Part shown: piece after piece, positions 6,208 to 10,787 of the stretch
Numbering within the stretch: position 1 is the first letter of the stretch
How the letters are laid out: every line of letters begins with the position of its first letter
From: Bacteroidales bacterium UBA3856
GTDB lineage: Bacteria > Bacteroidota > Bacteroidia > Bacteroidales > UBA932
NCBI GenBank assembly: GCA_002392525.1
Contig: DGHE01000192.1
Location: 6,782 to 17,568 of the forward strand
Reading direction: 5' to 3'
Length of the DNA stretch: 10,787 bases
Program-made: the position numbers and the translations under genes
The notes under the pieces: model-generated
Seen by the model: the letters and a program-made list of their open reading frames with translations, nothing else
The model's database searches: none
What the model was told of the DNA's origin: nothing

Positions 6208-6969
6208 TTACTGAGCCAGTTTTTCTTCGACGGCAGAGATGCGGTAGGCAGCTTCGGGATAACCGGCAGCCTGGGCCTGGTTATAATAGACAATGGCCTT
6301 GCGGTACATGGCCTCACGGAATTCCGCCATCTTGCGTTTGTTCTTTCTGAGGCTCACCTCGGGGGCTTCATCTCCCAGGTCTTCGAAGTCAACACCGGCC
6401 TGGAAGAGCATCTGGGCTTGCTCGGCCAGAAGGGCGTGCAGGTTTTCCTGCTGGGCGCTGATGGTAGCGTTCTGGGTTTCGATGGTGCCGCTTTGCTCGG
6501 TAATGGTCTTGTGCTGCTCGGAGATGGTGGCGTCGCGCTTGGCAATCTCGGCCTTGAGGTCTTCGATTTCCGCCTCTTTCTGGGCGATGACCTTCTTGAG
6601 GCTTGCGACCATGCCGCGAAGCTGCCTGTTACTCTTTGTAGCTTTTTCCAGTTCATCCAGCTGGTCTTTGATGTTGTCCAGGCCGTTTTCGATCTGCTGC
6701 ACCTGGGTCATCTGGGCCGTGCCGCGCTCCATGTCGGAGCGGAGAACTACCGTACTGCCGCTGATCTGGGACAGTTTCTCGAGGATGTTGTCCACGGACT
6801 TGGCCTGCTGGGCATATTCTTCCCGGATGGCGGCAGAGCCGGCCTGCAGGTCTTCATATTCTTTCATGAGGGCGTCGTAGTCCTGGCGGGATACGAAGTT
6901 GGGGTCTTTACAGGAGGCCACCAGGGAGATGGCCAGTACCGAGGCAAGGATTATTTTGACAGTTCGCAT
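6208..6969 (-). CDS. Coiled-coil lipoprotein, function unknown
   Basis: A 253-residue predicted lipoprotein. The signal peptide ends in LVASC with the lipidated Cys at 20. Residues about 25-190 are a nearly continuous coiled coil rich in E, K, Q and A, with repeated motifs such as T-I-S-E-Q, T-I-T-E-Q and T-I-E-T-Q around 145-175. The last 45 residues look helical and TPR/Sel1-like (Y-R-K-A-I-V-Y-Y, then A-A-G-Y-P-E-A-A-Y). The start at 6969 is preceded by AGGAGGATCC, an unusually good ribosome binding site for this window, and overlaps the upstream lipoprotein gene by 19 bases. It sits directly before hddA. It may be an envelope structural protein connected with surface glycan assembly, but that rests on position alone. 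I do not recognise a named family. Confidence 0.82.
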   Translation of the reverse strand: MRTVKIILASVLAISLVASCKDPNFVSRQDYDALMKEYEDLQAGSAAIREEYAQQAKSVDNILEKLSQISGSTVVLRSDMERGTAQMTQVQQIENGLDNIKDQLDELEKATKSNRQLRGMVASLKKVIAQKEAEIEDLKAEIAKRDATISEQHKTITEQSGTIETQNATISAQQENLHALLAEQAQMLFQAGVDFEDLGDEAPEVSLRKNKRKMAEFREAMYRKAIVYYNQAQAAGYPEAAYRISAVEEKLAQ

Positions 6970-7322
6970 AGGGATCCTCCTTTTTCAAAACTGATGGTTG
7001 TCTTCTTGATGCCGGGAGTGTAAGTAACGGCGCCGGAGCCCAGTTCCTCGGACTGCACGGCGGCGTGTTCACCCAGTTTGAAACCGTACAGGACGGGGCC
7101 GTATACGGTTACGCGGGAAATCTGATACTCACCGGAGGCAATCTGCGTGACTACGGCGGTAGAGTAGCGCACGCTGTCGTCTACGGTGGTTTTGAGGGTG
7201 TAGTTGCCCGGAAGGGTCTCCAGCACGGAGGCCGGAGCCTCAATGGGCACGTTGTTGTTTTTGGGTGCGCAGCCGGACAGTGCCATGACCGTCAGGGCTG
7301 CCAATATGATAGTGTTTCTCAT
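6951..7322 (-). CDS. Small lipoprotein, first gene of the heptose operon
   Basis: A 123-residue predicted lipoprotein. The signal peptide carries the lipobox ALSGC with the lipidated Cys at 18, followed by a short Pro/Asn linker and about 85 residues of likely beta structure with alternating T, V, Y and I. The open frame continues far upstream on this strand, but the Met at 7322 is chosen because it is followed at once by a signal peptide and lies 20 bases after a Bacteroidetes -10 motif, and because the upstream part is antisense to the DUF389 gene. The 3' end overlaps the next lipoprotein gene by 19 bases. The function is unknown and no family is recognised. Confidence 0.8.
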   Translation of the reverse strand: MRNTIILAALTVMALSGCAPKNNNVPIEAPASVLETLPGNYTLKTTVDDSVRYSTAVVTQIASGEYQISRVTVYGPVLYGFKLGEHAAVQSEELGSGAVTYTPGIKKTTISFEKGGSLCELSK

Positions 7323-7342
7323 AATCGGATGTCTAGAACATA

Positions 7343-7350
7343 CAAATATA
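7343..7350 (-). promoter_or_regulatory. Predicted -10 element of the lipoprotein/heptose operon
   Basis: On the minus strand this reads TATATTTG, an exact match to TAnnTTTG, 20 bases before the first start codon of the operon at 7322. No convincing TTTG is seen at the usual spacing upstream. The 57-base divergent gap (7323-7379) is AT-rich, unlike the flanking genes, and must also contain the promoter for the DUF389 gene, for which no good motif is visible. Confidence 0.55.
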
Positions 7351-7379
7351 TTAAAAAAAAGCGTAACTTGCGCGAAATT

Positions 7380-8573
7380 ATGCAGAATATGGAAAACGGA
7401 ATCTGGTCTTATCTGAAAATTCTGTTCAAACGATATGTTTACCTGTTTGACGACGTAGATACGGAGGATGCAGCCGAGCGCATCAAAGGAGCCATCTGGT
7501 TCCGCGGGCCCAATGTCTGGATCCTTGCATTCGCCATCGTCCTGGCGTCCGTCGGCCTGAATGTCAACTCCACCGCCGTCATCATCGGCGCCATGCTGGT
7601 GTCTCCGCTCATGGGCCCTATCATCGGCACGGGCCTGGCACTGGGCACCAACGACATGGACCTCCTCAAATCGGCCGCGAAGAACCTGCTCGTCATGGTG
7701 GTGATTTCCCTCCTGGCGTCTACCATCTATTTCATCCTGTCGCCGCTGGCGCTGGTGAATCCTACGGAGCTGGAGGCACGCACCTCCCCTACCATTTACG
7801 ACGTCCTCATCGCTTTCTTCGGCGGCATGGCCGGCATCCTGGAAAACAGCCGCAAGGAACGCGGCACCGTGCTTTCGGGCGTTGCCATCGCCACCGCCCT
7901 CATGCCGCCGCTGTGCACCGCCGGCTACGGTCTGGCGCACGCCAACATGCACTTCTTCCTGGGAGCGCTGTACCTGTTCCTCATCAACAGCGTGTTTATC
8001 GCGCTGGCTACCTTCCTCATGGTGCGGTACCTGAATTTCCGCAAAATGACCGACAAAGGGCCGGAAATGACGCGACGCAGCAAACAGGCGGCATCGGCCA
8101 TCTTCATCCTGTTCCTCATTCCCAGCATCTGGAGTGCCTTCAACCTCATCCGGGAGAACAACTTCGAGAGAAATGTACAGGTATTCCTGGAGAACAACCG
8201 CGTCGTGGGGCCTCACTCTTACGTATACGATTTCACGGTGAAAGGGCGGCATGCCACCATTGACATCGCGGGAGACCCGCTTACCGACAGTCTTCGCACA
8301 GTGTATCTGGAGAATCTGGCCCACTGTGGCATCAAAGAAAAGAATGTCACCATCCGGGAGCATACGTTTGGCCTTAGCGAAGACCAAATGAGCTCCATGA
8401 TTAACGAAATCTACTCCAGGACAGACCGGGAACTGGCCCGTAGCGCCGCCATGCTGCAATCCATGCAGCAGAGGCTGGATTCCCTGCAGGCGCAGGTAAA
8501 CGCCCTCACTTCCCCGGCCGACTCCCTCACGGCCCGGTCCGACTCACTAAACTTGTCAAAGTTTAACAATTAA
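7380..8573 (+). CDS. DUF389-family membrane protein
   Basis: A 397-residue integral membrane protein of the DUF389 family (PF04087), whose role is not established. About six membrane segments lie between residues 45 and 260. Conserved family stretches are F-R-G-P-N-V-W-I-L, then V-N-S-T-A-V-I-I-G-A-M-L-V-S-P-L-M-G-P, then S-P-T-I-Y-D-V, and A-T-A-L-M-P-P-L-C-T-A-G. The C-terminal third (about 265-397) is soluble and ends in a short Gln/Leu coiled coil and a Ser/Asp/Leu-rich tail. The frame is open upstream of 7380, but that part is antisense to the lipoprotein gene. The Met at 7380 is followed by another at 7389, which is an equally good start. It is transcribed away from the heptose operon. 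A 7-bp hairpin (8548-8565) lies at its 3' end but has no T run. Confidence 0.9.
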   Translation: MQNMENGIWSYLKILFKRYVYLFDDVDTEDAAERIKGAIWFRGPNVWILAFAIVLASVGLNVNSTAVIIGAMLVSPLMGPIIGTGLALGTNDMDLLKSAAKNLLVMVVISLLASTIYFILSPLALVNPTELEARTSPTIYDVLIAFFGGMAGILENSRKERGTVLSGVAIATALMPPLCTAGYGLAHANMHFFLGALYLFLINSVFIALATFLMVRYLNFRKMTDKGPEMTRRSKQAASAIFILFLIPSIWSAFNLIRENNFERNVQVFLENNRVVGPHSYVYDFTVKGRHATIDIAGDPLTDSLRTVYLENLAHCGIKEKNVTIREHTFGLSEDQMSSMINEIYSRTDRELARSAAMLQSMQQRLDSLQAQVNALTSPADSLTARSDSLNLSKFNN

Positions 8574-8605
8574 TTTGCATTTAAACAGGTTATGACGTAT
8601 CTTCG
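8574..8605 (+). promoter_or_regulatory. Bacteroidetes promoter of the small lipoprotein gene
   Basis: TTTG at 8574-8577, 20 bases, then TATCTTCG at 8598-8605 (one mismatch to TAnnTTTG). The promoter starts right after the DUF389 stop. It would begin transcription about 20 bases before the ATG at 8635, so the lipoprotein gene is probably not dependent on read-through. Confidence 0.65.
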
Positions 8606-8634
8606 GCCCCCGAAAACTATTCAAGACCTGATAA

Positions 8635-8946
8635 ATGAAACCTTACCTTGCCTTAGTAGCGTTAGTTAGTATTGTAGGCATGTATTCCTGCGTGAGCCGC
8701 AGCGCCGGCGCCACCCGGGAGCATATTTCCACCATCGAAGAACTGGTAGACGCCCAGCCCGTCCATCTCCACAACCACGAGTGCTGGTCCGAGGACATCC
8801 TCACCGTCTACAACTGCATCAAAAACAACGGCGCTCCCAAAGACGTCATCCACAAAGGAGACACCGTCACCCTGGTTTATGGCCAGGACAGCAGCATGGA
8901 ACTGATTTACGTTCGAGACACCCTCTACTGCGAGGTGCTGAACTAA
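8635..8946 (+). CDS. Small putative lipoprotein, function unknown
   Basis: A 103-residue protein with an N-terminal hydrophobic signal segment ending in GMYSC, with a likely lipidated Cys at 19; the lipobox is loose, as is common in Bacteroidetes. The mature part is small and has three more Cys (50, 61 and 99) and a His-rich patch, V-H-L-H-N-H-E-C, at about 43-50, which could bind a metal or form a disulphide; this is inference only. It has its own promoter. Its stop overlaps that of the convergent MFS gene by four bases, leaving no room for a terminator between the two. Codon use is C-ending like the neighbours, which supports a real gene. No family is recognised. Confidence 0.72.
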   Translation: MKPYLALVALVSIVGMYSCVSRSAGATREHISTIEELVDAQPVHLHNHECWSEDILTVYNCIKNNGAPKDVIHKGDTVTLVYGQDSSMELIYVRDTLYCEVLN

Positions 8947-10100
8947 CTTCTTTTACACCGGATAGCCAGAAGGCACAGGACCAGAAGCGCAGGGAAAACG
9001 GAAGCAGCCAGAATACCGCTTTGGATATTGTCTCCGCATAGTCCCACCAGGGAGGGGCCAAACGTGCCGCCGGCATCGCCCGCCAGGGCCAGCAGGGCAA
9101 ACAAGGCCGTTCCGCCGCCGGGCATCCGGGCCGAAGTCAGGCTGATGGACCCCGGCCACATAATTCCCACAGCAAGACCGCTGATCATACAGCCCGCCAG
9201 GGCAATCATGGGAACCGGAACCAGCGAAGCCGTCAAATAGGCGGCGAACGTGAGGATGCCGGCCCACATCATATAGGCAGACAGATCCATATTCTGCCCT
9301 TTCTTTCCATACCAGAGACGTCCCAGGCCCATGCAGAAGGCAAAGCCTGCCGGGCCGGCCAGGTCTCCGACAGCCTTCTCTACGCCAAGAGAAGCCTCGG
9401 CAAAGGCCGATGTCCACTGCGCCATGGTGCTCTCCGAAGCACCCGCCGCAACCATCAGCAGCAAAAAGAGCCAGAAGGTCCGGTTCCGGAGCAGCTGTCC
9501 CATACTCATGCCCTCGGAATCCGGCACGATGGGCTCGATGGGACAAGTGGCAAAATTCACGATGTTATAGAGCGGAACCAGGGCCCAAAGGCAAGTGAGG
9601 ATGCGCCAGTTGTCCAGCCCAAAAACCGTAAAGAATAGCGTAGAGCCCAGGATTACCCCCACAGCGCCCCATGAGTAGAAAGAGTGGAGGAGGCTCATCA
9701 TCCCTTCCTTGTTGGGAAAAGGGCATGCCTCGATGATGGGGCTGCACAGCACTTCGATGAGGCCGCTCCCCACGGCATAAACGGCAACGCACAGCAGGAT
9801 ACCCACAAGCGGATGGTGGAAAAGGCCGGGCACAAACGCCAGGCCGATAAGCCCGAGGGCCGATGTCACCTCCGACACAATAATGCTCCTGCGGTAATCA
9901 ATGTTCTTGAATTTAGCACAGAGAAAGTCTGTCACCAGCTGCACCACATAGAAAACGGCCGGGATAAGGGCCAGGCTCGCAATAGAGATTTGGTATTCAC
10001 GGTGAAAAGCCATGAAAAGAAGCGGGGTAAAGTTCGCAACAATGGCCTGCGTCACAAAACCCAGATAACACGCCAGCTTCGTTTTTCGATAGTCTTTCAT
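8943..10100 (-). CDS. Major facilitator superfamily transporter, substrate unknown
   Basis: A 385-residue inner-membrane transporter with about 12 hydrophobic helices. The loop after helix 2 (D-F-L-C-A-K-F-K-N-I-D-Y-R-R) is a variant of MFS motif A. Recognisable family stretches are S-G-L-I-E-V-L-C-S-P-I-I-E-A-C-P, then M-S-L-L-H-S-F-Y-S-W-G-A-V-G, and A-G-A-S-E-S-T-M-A-Q-W; these recall MFS proteins of Bacteroidetes and Clostridia related to sugar/fucose-type permeases. The frame is open to 10175, but the start at 10100 (MKDYRKTKLACYLGF) fits the family N terminus and lies nine bases after a good promoter -10 element, so the extra 25 residues would be untranscribed. The substrate cannot be told from the sequence; no catabolic neighbours are present. 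Confidence 0.88.
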   Translation of the reverse strand: MKDYRKTKLACYLGFVTQAIVANFTPLLFMAFHREYQISIASLALIPAVFYVVQLVTDFLCAKFKNIDYRRSIIVSEVTSALGLIGLAFVPGLFHHPLVGILLCVAVYAVGSGLIEVLCSPIIEACPFPNKEGMMSLLHSFYSWGAVGVILGSTLFFTVFGLDNWRILTCLWALVPLYNIVNFATCPIEPIVPDSEGMSMGQLLRNRTFWLFLLLMVAAGASESTMAQWTSAFAEASLGVEKAVGDLAGPAGFAFCMGLGRLWYGKKGQNMDLSAYMMWAGILTFAAYLTASLVPVPMIALAGCMISGLAVGIMWPGSISLTSARMPGGGTALFALLALAGDAGGTFGPSLVGLCGDNIQSGILAASVFPALLVLCLLAIRCKRS

Positions 10101-10109
10101 ATTCTCAGG

Positions 10110-10141
10110 CGAAAGTAAGGAGTTGCCGCGAATCCGACAAA
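10110..10141 (-). promoter_or_regulatory. Bacteroidetes promoter of the MFS gene
   Basis: On the minus strand: TTTG (10138-10141), 20 bases, then TACTTTCG (10110-10117), one mismatch to TAnnTTTG. It ends nine bases before the ATG at 10100, so the mRNA leader would be only a few bases long. This promoter decides the start codon choice for the transporter. Confidence 0.65.
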
Positions 10142-10171
10142 TCAACAACAATAAAGCAATTAACCATTTAC

Positions 10172-10198
10172 ACAATGCCGCCTACCGGAGGACATTGT
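10172..10198. other. Imperfect palindrome ACAATG...CATTGT
   Basis: ACAATG (10172-10177) and CATTGT (10193-10198) are inverted, with CCT/AGG extending the stem inward across a bulge. It lies about 30 bases upstream of the MFS promoter -33 element and is not followed by a T run on either strand. It could be an operator or a chance hairpin. The rest of 10199-10261 shows nothing recognisable. Confidence 0.25.
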
Positions 10199-10262
10199 AC
10201 AATCAGCTATCTAACAAAGTGCTCAAAATGACATCAAACGAGATTCATTTGAGGCATATATT

Positions 10263-10299
10263 GAAAAATCAAATGCCCCGAACAATGTTCAGGGGCATT
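10263..10299 (-). terminator. Rho-independent terminator after tRNA-Cys
   Basis: On the minus strand, AATGCCCC pairs with GGGGCATT (arms 10292-10299 and 10272-10279). The loop contains an inner GAAC/GTTC stem, and the hairpin is followed by TGATTTTTC. It begins two bases after the encoded CCA end of the tRNA. Confidence 0.85.
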
Positions 10300-10300
10300 C

Positions 10301-10374
10301 TGGAGGTACCAAGCGGAATCGAACCGCTGTAGCAGGTTTTGCAGACCTGTGCCTAACCACTCGGCCATAGTACC
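10301..10374 (-). tRNA. tRNA-Cys (anticodon GCA)
   Basis: The minus strand folds as a complete cloverleaf: acceptor GGTACTA with TGGTACC (one T.G pair), D arm with GTGGTTAGGC, anticodon stem CAGGT/ACCTG around loop CTGCAAA, and T arm GCGG/CCGC around TTCGATT. The anticodon GCA is at 10340-10342 (plus-strand TGC). The discriminator base is T (U73), as expected for cysteine tRNA, and the 3' CCA is encoded. It has its own promoter and terminator, so it is a single-gene transcript. Confidence 0.97.
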
Positions 10375-10386
10375 GGTTTGGGAATG

Positions 10387-10417
10387 CAAAGATAGCACCT
10401 TTTTTGGAATCTCCAAA
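10387..10417 (-). promoter_or_regulatory. Bacteroidetes promoter of tRNA-Cys
   Basis: On the minus strand: TTTG (10414-10417), 19 bases, then TATCTTTG (10387-10394), an exact consensus match in both boxes. It places transcription start a few bases before the tRNA 5' end at 10374. Confidence 0.85.
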
Positions 10418-10446
10418 ACTTTTGTAGCGGATGAGCCCCAAAATAC

Positions 10447-10555
10447 CGCGTGGAGATAAGTTACTGATTATGAGCGCAGCACATAAAAACGCCTAGGCGA
10501 AATCGCATAGGCGTTTTTTGTAAAATGTTATTATTCAGGAGTTTACCTCCACGCG
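10447..10555. repeat. 9-bp inverted repeat flanking the two-way terminator
   Basis: CGCGTGGAG (10447-10455) and CTCCACGCG (10547-10555) are exact inverted copies, and the next ten inner bases match at about half of the positions. They bracket the terminator at 10485-10519, giving a roughly 110-bp symmetric unit between kbl and the tRNA promoter. It may be the base of a larger RNA fold or a small degenerate element. No target duplication is visible. Confidence 0.4.
10485..10519. terminator. Bidirectional rho-independent terminator downstream of kbl
   Basis: Arms 10485-10499 and 10504-10518 pair over 15 bp with one mismatch and a four-base loop (AAAT). A and T runs on the two sides give a U tract in both directions. 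On the minus strand it ends the kbl transcript about 50 bases after the stop codon. Confidence 0.9.
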
Positions 10556-10565
10556 CACATGAGAG

Positions 10566-10787
10566 CTATCCAATTACGCCAAGTTCCTTACCAACCTTGA
10601 TGAAAGCGGCAATGGCCTTATCGAGGTGTTCCTTTTCGTGGGCGGCGCTCAGCTGCACGCGGATGCGGGCCTGGCCCTTGGGCACAACGGGATAGTAGAA
10701 GCCGGTGACGAAGATGCCTTCCTTGGCCATGGCGGCGGCGAACTTCTGGGACAGCGGAGCATCGTAGAGCATGACGGCGCAGATGGC
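10566..10787 (-). CDS. kbl: Glycine C-acetyltransferase (2-amino-3-ketobutyrate CoA ligase), C-terminal part only
   Basis: Kbl is a PLP enzyme that joins with threonine dehydrogenase to break threonine down to glycine and acetyl-CoA. Only the last 73 residues are in the window; the frame runs out of the right edge (A-I-C-A-V before M-L-Y-D). The visible part contains the conserved C-terminal stretches G-F-Y-Y-P-V-V-P-K-G, A-R-I-R-V-Q-L-S-A-A-H and V-G-K-E-L-G-V-I, which are close to Kbl and fit it better than the related AONS enzymes BioF and HemA. The catalytic lysine lies outside the window. The stop is TAG at 10566, followed by a strong terminator. Confidence 0.88.
   Translation of the reverse strand, partial: AICAVMLYDAPLSQKFAAAMAKEGIFVTGFYYPVVPKGQARIRVQLSAAHEKEHLDKAIAAFIKVGKELGVIG

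Noticed and set aside
7065..7379. Upstream extension of the DUF389 frame
   Set aside because: It is antisense to the lipoprotein gene, and the family N terminus matches from about 7380-7389.
7323..8459. Upstream extension of the small lipoprotein frame on the minus strand
   Set aside because: It is antisense to the DUF389 gene; the Met at 7322 starts a clear lipoprotein signal peptide next to a promoter motif.
8548..8565. Palindrome TAAACTT-GTCA-AAGTTTA at the DUF389 3' end
   Set aside because: The stem is only 7 bp and AT-rich, with no T run, and it codes for the last residues of the protein; too weak to call a terminator or operator.
10101..10175. 25-codon N-terminal extension of the MFS protein
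   Set aside because: The promoter at 10110-10141 lies inside it, and MFS relatives begin at M-K-D-Y.
10301..10374. tRNA-Cys as an integration site for a mobile element
   Set aside because: No integrase, no duplicated tRNA end and no phage or island genes are seen beside it.

Overview
The window looks like chromosomal DNA of a GC-rich member of the Bacteroidetes, most likely an uncultured Bacteroidales. The evidence is several promoters of the Bacteroidetes type (TTTG, about 19-20 bases, TAnnTTTG), no clear Shine-Dalgarno site before most genes, lipoproteins with loose Bacteroidetes lipoboxes, and close matches by recall to Bacteroidales SerB, DUF389, MFS and Kbl proteins. Genus and species cannot be told from the sequence.

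Layout. Positions 1-2514 (+) hold the 3' part of serB and, one base later, a BaiN/HI0933-type flavoprotein. After a 66-base gap with Bacteroidetes -10 motifs comes rmuC (2581-3831, +). It converges with a tightly packed minus-strand operon (7322 to 3800): two lipoproteins, an HddA-like heptose-7-phosphate kinase, and a fused HddC-like nucleotidyltransferase/GmhB-like phosphatase. The last two supply two or three of the steps from heptose 7-phosphate to GDP-heptose, so the operon probably serves surface glycan synthesis. A DUF389 membrane protein (7380-8573, +) is divergent from this operon and is followed by a small lipoprotein with its own promoter. An MFS transporter (minus), tRNA-Cys(GCA) with promoter and terminator, a two-way terminator and the 3' end of kbl complete the window.

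The most unusual content is a set of palindromic repeats inserted in frame inside two unrelated enzymes. A 75-bp element occurs once in the flavoprotein (1538-1612) and once in the nucleotidyltransferase (4564-4638), in the same orientation and reading frame. All four base pairs that differ between the copies in the predicted stem are changed on both sides, so the hairpin is kept while the sequence drifts. Each copy lies beside a second repeat whose core encodes C-H-S-E-R-x-E-E-S; in the flavoprotein this has expanded into a 21-bp tandem array. The nucleotidyltransferase carries a further insertion near its N terminus built on a perfect 18-bp inverted repeat. The three larger elements start with a related CCGAARGG sequence. 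They resemble in principle the protein-tolerated palindromic elements of Rickettsia. The flavoprotein also changes codon usage sharply across its insertion, which suggests recombination there.
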